Origin: Paenibacillus_E sp052115445
Lineage (GTDB): Bacteria; Bacillota; Bacilli; Paenibacillales; NBRC-103111
DNA length: 64,000 nucleotides
NCBI RefSeq assembly: GCF_052115445.1
Contig: NZ_JBFRGR010000027.1
Span: forward strand, 1 to 64,000
Reading direction: 5' to 3'
Each line of letters starts with the position of its first letter. Positions within the stretch are counted from its first letter, which is position 1. Of the stretch, positions 44,614-52,790 are shown piece after piece. The translations under genes were made by a program, and so were the position numbers. The notes under the pieces were generated by a model that ran no database searches, was not told the DNA's origin, and saw only the letters and a program-made list of their open reading frames with translations.

Positions 44614-46959
44614 ATGTTCCGAGCAATGAAAGAAGGTCTGGCAAGAAGTTTAAGCAAAACGATGGGTGGACAAGGTCGTTTTTACAAAAAGAGTCTGATA
44701 ACGATCTTCATCGTCTCGGGTATTCCTGGGCTACTGATGGGCGTCCTCGTGTATTGGATGGCAGGTGGGCGTGTGGAAAGTGAGCTGCTTCAACTCCATT
44801 ATCGGCAAATTGAACAACGGTCACAAAATATCGACGACCAGTTAGGCAATCTGGAGCTGCTGCTATCCCATTGGGCGTTCGATAATAAATTTGACTATAG
44901 TTTAAATGGGTTTGATTTTGTAAGGAATTTCGAACGGACTCAGGATATTACCAGAACGCTGGTCGCCATGCAGGGATCTAATGCGATGGTGAAGCATGCT
45001 GAATTATACGTGGGTGGAACAAGCTCTGTTCTGTTCAACCCTGAATATATGAAGATCGATAATCGTACAGCAGCGACAGCTTCTAGATATGAACCTCTCA
45101 TCCACGGTCAAAATACGACCTACTGGACGCAATGGTCATTTGATGCGAATCGTCCGGATAACAAAGATTTAACGCTCGTTCATCAAGTTCCGGGTGGAAG
45201 TTTGAAACCGTTCGGGGTCTTAGTTTTCCGTTTTGATAGTCAGAAGGTGGCCAATATGCTCAATACGCTAACGCCTTATGATGGCGGGGAGACGTTTCTG
45301 ATTCAGAACGCTGGTGAACTGTTCGTTTCAGCAAACGGGCATACGTCGTCATCTCCATTTGTAAGCGCTCTTCGTGACAAAATTGACTCACTAAAAGGAA
45401 ATAAAGGTTCCTTTTTTATGGATTGGAAAGGCTCTACATACACGGTATCGTACGGTAGTTTGGCCAGAATTGCGGAAGATTGGACCTATGTATCCGCATC
45501 GCCGATTTCGAGTATCACATCACCGGTAGTCTTTATTTCCAAGTTGATTATCACGGTAAGTCTTGCTGTATTACTACTTGCGGCTATTCTCGCATGGCTG
45601 GCTTCACGTCGCATTTATTTGCCTGTCAAAAGGCTTGTTGCGATGCTGGGTGGAAACACGACTCACCACGAAAATGCAGACGAATTCACATTGCTGGAGT
45701 CGAAGTGGATGAATTTGCATAACGAGAGTCTCGAGCTGAACACGAAGCTGACAGAACAGCTTCCCCACCTCAAGGACAGCTTTCTGCACCAACTGCTGCA
45801 AGGATATTTGAATGCGTATTCAGAAGATGATTTACGACATCGAATGGAGCGTTTTAAGTGGGACGTGAAGCATAAACAATTCGTTGTCCTCTATGTCCAG
45901 TTGATTGGGATGTCGAGCATGGAGGGGAACTTCCGGTTAGGTGAAGAGGGACTTGTTACTTTTGCGGCCGTGAATATGATTGATGAGCTGGCGGCTCAGT
46001 ATTTTGACAAGTGTCATACCCTAAACTTTCACGATTTAACAGCGGGTATTCTTCTCATCCTGCCTGAGGATCAATCTTATACGGAAGCCACCCAAGCTTT
46101 TAGTGACGATTTGAAACAGTCGATTAACCGTATTTTGAAAATGCGCATGACCATGGCGATCAGCCGGCCAGTATCACTGATTTCAGATGTCCCAATCGCA
46201 TTTGAACGAGCGAAGCAAGCGGTTAGCTATCGTTACTTCGACAATGTTAATCAGATTATCGATATGGAGCATGACAATTATGCAGGAGATGAAGACATGG
46301 AGTTGCAATATCCATTTACACAGGAGCGGGAGCTCATTCAAGCCTTACGGACAGGAAAAGAAGGGGAAGCAAGTGAGATGCTGGTGTCTTTCCTGGAGGT
46401 TTTAACCTGCAAAGNGGCCAAAGAAATTGAGGTTCAGCAAGGGATGCTGCATTTGCTTGGCAATGTTCAGCACGCCATCATGGTATCCGGAATTAATCCG
46501 AATCGCCTCTTCAAGGGTGCGAACTTATATGAACAGCTTTCCCAGATTCGAGAGTCTACAAGAATTCTTGCCTGGTTTCAGGATAAAGTGCTAAGTCCCT
46601 TCATGAGGGAGATGTCTGGTCGTTCGGACGCGCAAGTGAAACGCATTATCGAACAAGCGATGATTTATTTGCAAAATAATTACAGACAAGATATATCGCT
46701 TGATAATTGTGCGGAGCATACGGGGACGAATCCATTTTTTCTTAGCAGATCCTTTAAGCAAGTGACCGGCAAAAACTTTATCGATTACTTGACGGAGCTG
46801 CGCATGGATAAAGCCAAAGAACTGCTAAGAGATTCGGAAATGCGAATCAATGATGTCGCCGATCAGGTCGGATACCAACATACGTATTTCAATCGGATTT
46901 TCAAAAAGCTGGAAGGCATGACGCCAACGCGCTATCGTGAGCTCAGTCGAACAACTTAG
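44614..46959 (+). CDS. Membrane-anchored AraC-type sensor-regulator
   Basis: 781 residues: membrane helix near residues 28-48 (ITIFIVSGIPGLLMGVLVYW), an extracellular sensing domain of about 260 residues, a second helix (LIITVSLAVLLLAAILAWLA), a long cytoplasmic region and a C-terminal AraC domain (NPFFLSRSFKQVTG, HTYFNRIFKKLEG). It is a one-component transmembrane regulator that would sense a sugar outside and bind DNA inside. It lies between the lpl-type operon and the yetA-type operon, both with CAAKAATGTC promoters, and is a candidate activator of both. One residue is unknown (46415). Confidence 0.9.
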   Translation: MFRAMKEGLARSLSKTMGGQGRFYKKSLITIFIVSGIPGLLMGVLVYWMAGGRVESELLQLHYRQIEQRSQNIDDQLGNLELLLSHWAFDNKFDYSLNGFDFVRNFERTQDITRTLVAMQGSNAMVKHAELYVGGTSSVLFNPEYMKIDNRTAATASRYEPLIHGQNTTYWTQWSFDANRPDNKDLTLVHQVPGGSLKPFGVLVFRFDSQKVANMLNTLTPYDGGETFLIQNAGELFVSANGHTSSSPFVSALRDKIDSLKGNKGSFFMDWKGSTYTVSYGSLARIAEDWTYVSASPISSITSPVVFISKLIITVSLAVLLLAAILAWLASRRIYLPVKRLVAMLGGNTTHHENADEFTLLESKWMNLHNESLELNTKLTEQLPHLKDSFLHQLLQGYLNAYSEDDLRHRMERFKWDVKHKQFVVLYVQLIGMSSMEGNFRLGEEGLVTFAAVNMIDELAAQYFDKCHTLNFHDLTAGILLILPEDQSYTEATQAFSDDLKQSINRILKMRMTMAISRPVSLISDVPIAFERAKQAVSYRYFDNVNQIIDMEHDNYAGDEDMELQYPFTQERELIQALRTGKEGEASEMLVSFLEVLTCKXAKEIEVQQGMLHLLGNVQHAIMVSGINPNRLFKGANLYEQLSQIRESTRILAWFQDKVLSPFMREMSGRSDAQVKRIIEQAMIYLQNNYRQDISLDNCAEHTGTNPFFLSRSFKQVTGKNFIDYLTELRMDKAKELLRDSEMRINDVADQVGYQHTYFNRIFKKLEGMTPTRYRELSRTT

Positions 46960-47010
46960 CAACAATGTATGAGTTTGCCAATAAAGTGCAAACCGCTAAA
47001 TCGCTGTTTA

Positions 47011-47053
47011 GCAATAATGTCCGCTTGTTCGCAAGAGATCTCCTTTCTACAAT
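47011..47053 (+). promoter_or_regulatory. Probable activator-dependent promoter with CAATAATGTC box
   Basis: GCAATAATGTCCGC (47011-47024) lies 37 bp upstream, start to start, of TACAAT (47048-47053), matching the three other promoters of this type. It drives the yetA-type operon. Confidence 0.55.
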
Positions 47054-47083
47054 AGGGCTACATGTGAAAAGGAGATGATTCGC

Positions 47084-49651
47084 TTGGCTTCGAATTCGGC
47101 AATTAAGCTGCGTTGGTTAAACAAAGAGGCATCAAAGCCTGTAGGGATAACGTGGGGAATACCATGGCGTGAGGGTGAGCTTGGACGCGATGAGTCATTG
47201 CGGTTGGAAACGGATGACGGCCAAGGCGCTGTTCCGGTCCAAAGCTGGCCGACGGCTTACTGGCCGGATGGCAGCGTGAAATGGTCTGCGCATGCTTCGG
47301 CAGTCCTTCCCGGTTCTGGTGAAGGGTTTGCTATTCGCAAAGGCAAGGGTCCCGAGTCGGATAAGCAAATTACCGTAACGGAAACGGATGATACTATTAC
47401 GCTGGATACAGGCGTCATGATTTGCACAATAGGCAAGCAGGGGAAACAATGGCTTCGCAGCATCGTTCGTGAGGGCAACGAAATATGCAGTGGCGGCGAG
47501 TTGATTGGCTTGAAAGAAGGACTGAGCGAGGCGTCGGGGGTACGGATAAGTCGCGAAGAGACTTTCGAAAGCCGTGTCCTACGCGCTATTGTTGAACAAG
47601 CCGGACCGATTCGGGCCGTCGTTAAGCTGGACGGCAGACTCCGCTCGACGACGGGAACAAGAGAGTGGCTGCCTTTTACAATGCGTATGTATGTGTATGC
47701 GGGGCAGGAAACAATTAAACTCGTGCATACGTTTCATTATGATGGAAATCCTCATGAGGATTTCATTAAAGGCCTAGGCATTCGCTTCGCGGTGCCGATG
47801 AGAGGGGCCCAATACAATCGGCATATTCGTTTTGCAGGGGATCGTGGCTATTTCAGCGAATCACCCAAAACCTTACATACCCGTCGAACCAAAGGGAAGT
47901 ATAGAGCGTTATTTGAGCGTCAAACGGCAGGCGAATTAACGACATTTGACCCCGCAGAGGATGCGTATTTCCTTGGGCTGCTGGATGATTCGGCAACGTG
48001 GGATAGCTTTAAAATCGTACAAGATTCATCCGAGCATTACCGTATTTGGAAGCGGACGAAACCCGGATGCAGCTGGGTCAAGGTAACAGATGGCGCGCGC
48101 GCTGGCGGTCTGGGCTATGTCGGCGGTGAAGGCGGCGGCTTAGCGGTGGGATTGCGACACTTCTGGGAGAAGCATCCATCTAGCTTTGAGGTACATGGTA
48201 CAGCAGCTTCAGAGGCTGCATTAACGATCTGGTTGTGGTCCCCGGACGGGACACCGATGGACCTTCGCCATTATGATACAGAAACACACGTGGAATCTTC
48301 GTATGAAGGGGCTGAAGAGTTACGGGCAACACCCTACGGAATTGCGAATACGAGTGAATTGATGCTGTGGTGTACGAGCGAGACGCCGGGCATGGAGATG
48401 TTGCAGCACATGCAGGAAGAGTCGCAAGATCCATCCCTTCTTATTTGCGAGCCTGGGTATTATCACGAGTCAGGTGCCTTTGGCTATTGGAGTTTACCAG
48501 ACCGTAGTCATCCAGTGAAAGAGCAACTAGAGAATAGGCTGGATGGCATTATTACCTTTTATCAAGATGAAGTTGAGCAACGAAAGTGGTATGGATTCTG
48601 GGATTATGGCGATTACATGCATAGTTATGATCCTGTCAGGCATGTATGGAACTATGATTTAGGCGGTTGTGCTTGGCAAAATACAGAGCTTGCGCCCAAC
48701 ATGTGGCTATGGGTGATGTTCCTGCGGACGGGTCGAGCGGATATCTTCNGGATGGCAGAAGCGATGACTCGGCACACAAGTGAAGTAGACCTGTACCATT
48801 TTGGCGAATATGCGGGACTCGGCTCTCGGCATAATGTGGTCCATTGGGGCTGCGGCTGCAAGGAGGCTCGCATCGGGATGGCGGGCTTACATCGGTACTT
48901 CTATTATTTGACCGCCGATGAGCGGGTCGGGGATATTATGGATGAAGTGCGTGATTCGGATTTCACCACGGTGAATTTGGATCCGATGCGCGCTTACTTT
49001 CCGAAGGATGAGCATCCAACGCATATCCGTGTGGGACCGGATTGGGCGGCTTTCAGCTCGAACTGGATGACACGTTGGGAGCGCTATGAGGATACGTCGT
49101 ATCGGGATAAAATCTTGGTGGGCATCAATTGTATTAAGGATGCTAATTATGGGCTTATCTCTGGCCCGACCTATGGGTATGATCCGAAAACAGGTGTACT
49201 CTCGCCACTTGGTGACGATAATTGGGGCAGACATTTGGCCATTTGTATGGGAGGACCGCAGGTGTGGTTCGAACTTGCTGGCATGTTGAAGGATCCCGAA
49301 TGGGAAGACATGATGGCGGAGCTTGGCGTGTATTATAATCAAACACAGGAGCAGAAGGATAAGCTGACCCATGGTCAGATATCCACGAATAATTTCGAGC
49401 ATCCTGTGCTCAGTGCAGCAATCACTGCGTATGGAGCCTTTTATAAGCGGGACGATGAGACGGCTGAGAAGTGTTGGGCTATTTTGCTGGGAAGCGCATT
49501 CGCTAAGGTTGATCTTCAGGAGGAAGCGTCTATCGTCACGCATGTGGATACTTTGCAAGAGATCGATTGGATGAGTACGAATGAGGCCGCACAATGGTCA
49601 TTGAATACGATTATCGCACTTGAGCTTATATCGGATTGGCTACCTCAATAG
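47084..49651 (+). CDS. yetA: YetA/PcRGLX-like protein, putative rhamnogalacturonan lyase family
   Basis: About 855 residues, matching B. subtilis YetA (857). The N-terminal RIFT-like domain (ITWGIPWREGEL, QSWPTAYWPDGSVKWSA) and the large helical domain (GFWDYGDYMHSYDPVRHVW) fit the PcRGLX/YetA family, which includes exo-type rhamnogalacturonan lyases. No signal peptide, hence intracellular processing of imported fragments. ATG 47075 overlaps the AAGGAG site; TTG 47084, eight bases after it, is the better start. One residue is unknown (48750). Confidence 0.85.
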   Translation: MASNSAIKLRWLNKEASKPVGITWGIPWREGELGRDESLRLETDDGQGAVPVQSWPTAYWPDGSVKWSAHASAVLPGSGEGFAIRKGKGPESDKQITVTETDDTITLDTGVMICTIGKQGKQWLRSIVREGNEICSGGELIGLKEGLSEASGVRISREETFESRVLRAIVEQAGPIRAVVKLDGRLRSTTGTREWLPFTMRMYVYAGQETIKLVHTFHYDGNPHEDFIKGLGIRFAVPMRGAQYNRHIRFAGDRGYFSESPKTLHTRRTKGKYRALFERQTAGELTTFDPAEDAYFLGLLDDSATWDSFKIVQDSSEHYRIWKRTKPGCSWVKVTDGARAGGLGYVGGEGGGLAVGLRHFWEKHPSSFEVHGTAASEAALTIWLWSPDGTPMDLRHYDTETHVESSYEGAEELRATPYGIANTSELMLWCTSETPGMEMLQHMQEESQDPSLLICEPGYYHESGAFGYWSLPDRSHPVKEQLENRLDGIITFYQDEVEQRKWYGFWDYGDYMHSYDPVRHVWNYDLGGCAWQNTELAPNMWLWVMFLRTGRADIFXMAEAMTRHTSEVDLYHFGEYAGLGSRHNVVHWGCGCKEARIGMAGLHRYFYYLTADERVGDIMDEVRDSDFTTVNLDPMRAYFPKDEHPTHIRVGPDWAAFSSNWMTRWERYEDTSYRDKILVGINCIKDANYGLISGPTYGYDPKTGVLSPLGDDNWGRHLAICMGGPQVWFELAGMLKDPEWEDMMAELGVYYNQTQEQKDKLTHGQISTNNFEHPVLSAAITAYGAFYKRDDETAEKCWAILLGSAFAKVDLQEEASIVTHVDTLQEIDWMSTNEAAQWSLNTIIALELISDWLPQ

Positions 49652-49667
49652 ACAGGAGAGATGGGCT

Positions 49668-50936
49668 GTGGAACAAGCGAGCAAAGAGCCTTATTTGATT
49701 GGTAAAATAGACATTCGTGAGGCTGGTCCGCGCTGCAAAATGCTTCTAGGCGACCTGAACGGTGACGGTCGCATGGAGATGCTGTTGGTGCATCCTGACA
49801 ACCGTCAGGATGTTCGATATATTCCCCATCAGGTGCAGTGCCTGACGGCATTTGATCTGGAGGGCAATCTGCTGTGGCAGACAGGCAAGCCCGATTCCGG
49901 AGCTGGAAGTGCAGGGTCCGACTACCCTGCACAAATCGCTGACATCGACGGCGATGGTCAGCTAGAAGTACTTTGCGTGATGGATGGGCGCTTTCTCATC
50001 CTGAACGGGAGGACTGGCGAGGTGAAAGCCTCGCACGAGCTGCCGCATGAGCACGCCCATGATTGCATCATCGTGGCGAATTTGACTGGCGGGGCATATG
50101 CGAGTGATATTATCTTGAAAGACCGCTATCACACGATGTGGGCGCTCGATCGTCATTTTAATCTATTATGGACGCATGAAGGAAATCCTGGTCACTTCCC
50201 ATGGGTATACGATTTGGATGGTGATGGGAAAGACGAGGTCATGGCTGGCTATGATCTGTTGGACCATGATGGTCAGAAGCTGTGGAGCTGTCAGGATCTC
50301 GATGATCATGCTGATTGTATCTGGGTCGGAGATGTGAATGGAGATGGCCATCCAGAGTTAGTGATCGGCGGAAGTGTCACAGTGATGTATGACCGCTTCG
50401 GCAAAGAGCTCTGGCGCTATGAAGGCTCGATTGAATCGCAGCATATCGCCTTGGGCAGGTTCTGCAGCGATAAACCTGGGTTGCAAATTGCTGGGTTGGA
50501 TCGACTCGTCCGTGAGGATGATGGGAAGGGATTGAAGGGGAAGGACGGTTTGTTTTTGCTGGACAGTGAAGGTCAAGAGATCTGGAAAGAAGATCGTCAA
50601 ACCGATGGTTGGTTGACGATTATTGAGCCACTTCGCGGATGGAAAGCTGATGCTGCAGATCTGATCCTTGCTTATCGCAGAGGCGGTGGTGTATGGCCAT
50701 CCTTATATGATGGGGAAATGAACGTTGTTGTTGAATTTCCGCTAAATGGATATGCTGTTCATGCCGATGTATGTGGTAGTGGGACAGAGCAAGTGATCAT
50801 TTATAATGACGGAACTGCCGCCATTTATGCAAGTAGGCCGCTTGCATTGCGAGAGGGACTATCCGGTACACAACTGCCGCAGCCCAAACGTTTGTCCAGC
50901 TCAACCTTATATCCTGGCGGCGAAATTCCGTTATAA
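49668..50936 (+). CDS. FG-GAP/VCBS-type propeller protein, possibly related to rhamnogalacturonan lyases
   Basis: 422 residues from GTG 49668, eight bases after CAGGAGA; the longer frame from 49620 overlaps yetA without a ribosome site. At least four calcium-binding loops of the form DxDGDG are visible: GDLNGDGRMEM, ADIDGDGQLEV, YDLDGDGKDEV, GDVNGDGHPEL. These suggest a beta-propeller related to FG-GAP repeats and distantly to family PL11 lyases, though shorter than PL11 and without a signal peptide. Between YetA-like and acetylesterase genes it should act in rhamnogalacturonan breakdown; catalysis is unproven. Confidence 0.75.
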   Translation: MEQASKEPYLIGKIDIREAGPRCKMLLGDLNGDGRMEMLLVHPDNRQDVRYIPHQVQCLTAFDLEGNLLWQTGKPDSGAGSAGSDYPAQIADIDGDGQLEVLCVMDGRFLILNGRTGEVKASHELPHEHAHDCIIVANLTGGAYASDIILKDRYHTMWALDRHFNLLWTHEGNPGHFPWVYDLDGDGKDEVMAGYDLLDHDGQKLWSCQDLDDHADCIWVGDVNGDGHPELVIGGSVTVMYDRFGKELWRYEGSIESQHIALGRFCSDKPGLQIAGLDRLVREDDGKGLKGKDGLFLLDSEGQEIWKEDRQTDGWLTIIEPLRGWKADAADLILAYRRGGGVWPSLYDGEMNVVVEFPLNGYAVHADVCGSGTEQVIIYNDGTAAIYASRPLALREGLSGTQLPQPKRLSSSTLYPGGEIPL

Positions 50937-50953
50937 GAGAAAGGAAATCTACG

Positions 50954-52060
50954 ATGACACACGCATTGAAGTTCGATTTCGGGGTCGGTAGTGCTGACAT
51001 AGGATATACGAAGATCACCCCACTTACTCAGTACGAGAAATCGGTAGGATATGGATTTAGCCATGTGAAGAATGTGCATGCCAAGGATCGAGAGGAGCCT
51101 AGCGCGTTGCGCAGAGATTTCTGCATCCCGCTGGACACTTCGTTTCTGGTGGATGTTCCTGACGGGACCTATCGCGTTTCGATCCTGTTAGGCGATGAGA
51201 TCGCTGAAACAGAAACAACAATTACCACAGGTGAAGGAAGGCTTGTGCTTCATAAGCAACGTACTTCGGCGGGGCATTTTGCCCGTTCGAGTTTCTCTGT
51301 ATGGGTGACAGGTTCTCAGTTGAAGCTTACGTTCACAGGTAGAGCACCGCGCATCAATGCGCTGGAAATCGAGCCTGTGCCTACAGCTTGTACGCTGTTT
51401 CTAGCAGGAGATTCAACCGTGACCGATCAGCCGACTGACGGGTATCCGTACGCAGGCTGGGGACAAATGCTCCCCTTATTCGTCAAAGCAGATGCAGCGG
51501 TAGCCAATTATGCCTTGTCGGGACGCAGCTCCTTGAGTTTCATAGGCGAAGGTGTCTTGGATACGATTTGGGGCAAAATCAAGCCCCACGATTACCTGCT
51601 CATCCAATTCGGTCACAATGACCAGAAGCCGGATGAAGCGCGGTTTACGGAGCCATTTTCCACCTACAAGGAAACGCTGAAAATCTATATCGACGGCGCT
51701 CGGGAGCGAGGCGCATATCCGATTCTGATCACATCCGTGCAACGACGGTTTTTCGAGGAAGATGGTACGCTGCGTGATACACACGGCGATTACCTGATCG
51801 CGATGCGTGAGTTGGCTGCGGCGGAAGAAGTGCCATTGATCGATCTTGCAGCTAGCAGCAAGGCATTGTTTGAAGCTTTAGGGCCAGAGGGAACGAAACG
51901 GCTATTCATGTGGCTGGCGCCAGGTGAATTCATGAATTTCCCGGATGGCGTGGAAGACAACACGCATTTCCAGCAGCAAGGCGGGATTGAAGTCGCGAAG
52001 CTGGTTCATGCCGGCTTGAAGGACTTGAATCTGCAGCCGCTCAGCTTGTATTTGCGGTGA
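50954..52060 (+). CDS. rhgT: Rhamnogalacturonan acetylesterase, SGNH family (RhgT/YesT-like)
   Basis: 368 residues. Residues about 1-140 form a beta-rich carbohydrate-binding-like domain. The SGNH domain follows: nucleophile Ser in FLAGDSTVTDQ, Gly in ALSGRSS, Asn in IQFGHNDQK, and the Asp/His pair in EDNTHFQQQG. No signal peptide, so it removes acetyl groups from imported rhamnogalacturonan oligomers. Third gene of the yetA-type operon, 17 bp after the FG-GAP gene, closed by a strong terminator. Confidence 0.9.
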   Translation: MTHALKFDFGVGSADIGYTKITPLTQYEKSVGYGFSHVKNVHAKDREEPSALRRDFCIPLDTSFLVDVPDGTYRVSILLGDEIAETETTITTGEGRLVLHKQRTSAGHFARSSFSVWVTGSQLKLTFTGRAPRINALEIEPVPTACTLFLAGDSTVTDQPTDGYPYAGWGQMLPLFVKADAAVANYALSGRSSLSFIGEGVLDTIWGKIKPHDYLLIQFGHNDQKPDEARFTEPFSTYKETLKIYIDGARERGAYPILITSVQRRFFEEDGTLRDTHGDYLIAMRELAAAEEVPLIDLAASSKALFEALGPEGTKRLFMWLAPGEFMNFPDGVEDNTHFQQQGGIEVAKLVHAGLKDLNLQPLSLYLR

Positions 52061-52094
52061 TTCAGGGCGCACCATTGCTGCCCAAATAGAGTGG

Positions 52095-52130
52095 AAAAGG
52101 AGCTAAGCGTGTTTGCGCTTAGCTCCTTTT
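52095..52130 (+). terminator. Strong intrinsic terminator of the yetA-type operon
   Basis: Perfect 15-bp stem AAAAGGAGCTAAGCG / CGCTTAGCTCCTTTT with a 6-base loop, followed by CTTTG. Confidence 0.85.
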
Positions 52131-52189
52131 CTTTGTGGATTTGTGGCTACGGCGATCGCCTCGAAGCACCAGACTCATCGCGCGTAGCG

Positions 52190-52420
52190 CTGAAAAACAC
52201 GCTTACAGCAGTGTTATGCGCCCGAATCGCCATCTCCCCGAGCTGTAACGATCAAAAACACGCTTACAGCAGTGTTATGTGCCCGAATCGCCATCCACCT
52301 GCGCTGTAACGATGAAAACACGCTTACAGCAGTGTTATGTGCCCGAATCGCCATCCACCTGCGCTGTAACGATGAAAAACACGCTTACAGCAGCGAAATG
52401 CGCCCGAATCGCCATCTTCC
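52190..52420. repeat. Tandem 60/61-bp repeat, about four copies
   Basis: The segment CGCTTACAGCAG recurs at 52200, 52261, 52321 and 52382 (periods 61, 60, 61). Copies 2 and 3 are nearly identical; copies 1 and 4 diverge at their outer ends. Each unit holds two inverted repeats that exclude each other: AACAC/GTGTT around TTACAGC, and TTACAGC/GCTGTAA spanning most of the unit. Frames through it give repetitive peptides without ribosome sites and are not taken as genes. Confidence 0.85.
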
Positions 52421-52473
52421 AACTTGCCTCCCACCCCCACCATCGCGTTGCCACGATGAAATAAATGGTCAAA

Positions 52474-52651
52474 GATGCAAAAATACACTTATTTTAAGCG
52501 AGATAGGCTGAATTTAGATGAATTAGTGCAAAAAGGCAACCTTTTGGACCAAAAAGTCCCAAAATAATCCAACCCTCCAGAAATAGTTGCCTATTCGCAC
52601 GTATTTCAGCAAGTTAAGCTACTCCGATTTAAAAGGATGCTCTTTTGCACT
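52474..52651. repeat. Variant four-unit intergenic element, copy F
   Basis: Four 16-bp imperfect palindromes with TGC/GCA arms: GATGCAAAAATACACT (52474), AGTGCAAAAAGGCAAC (52525), GTTGCCTATTCGCACG (52586) and GATGCTCTTTTGCACT (52636). Centre spacings are 51, 61 and 50, close to the 51/62/51 of copies A-E. Units 2 and 3 are near reverse complements, and A-runs in units 1 and 2 become T-rich in units 3 and 4. It lies between convergent genes. Membership in the same class is inferred from geometry. Confidence 0.55.
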
Positions 52652-52734
52652 TTTGAGGCCCACACAAGTGTACACGACTCAAAAAAGAAAAGTTGGAGGA
52701 GTAACGATCTGGTGTATTGTTCTTCCATCTTCAC

Positions 52735-52786
52735 AAAAAAAGAAGCCCCCCGCCACTTCCATGGCTTATGGGGGACCGTTTTTTCT
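52735..52786. terminator. Bidirectional terminator after the SLH protein gene
   Basis: GCCCCCC / GGGGGAC stem with an A7 run on its left (T7 on the minus strand) and T6 on its right. It ends the minus-strand SLH gene and may stop plus-strand readthrough. Confidence 0.75.
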
Positions 52787-52790
52787 TTGA

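Noticed and set aside
48887..49594. Long antisense frame of 235 codons inside the yetA-like gene
   Set aside because: It lies wholly opposite a well-supported gene, with no ribosome site or recognisable domain; similar shadows exist at 39307-39939, 61395-62000 and 4191-4784.
52272..52511. Plus-strand repetitive peptide across the 60-bp repeats
   Set aside because: No ribosome site; the peptide simply mirrors the tandem DNA repeat and other frames are equally open.
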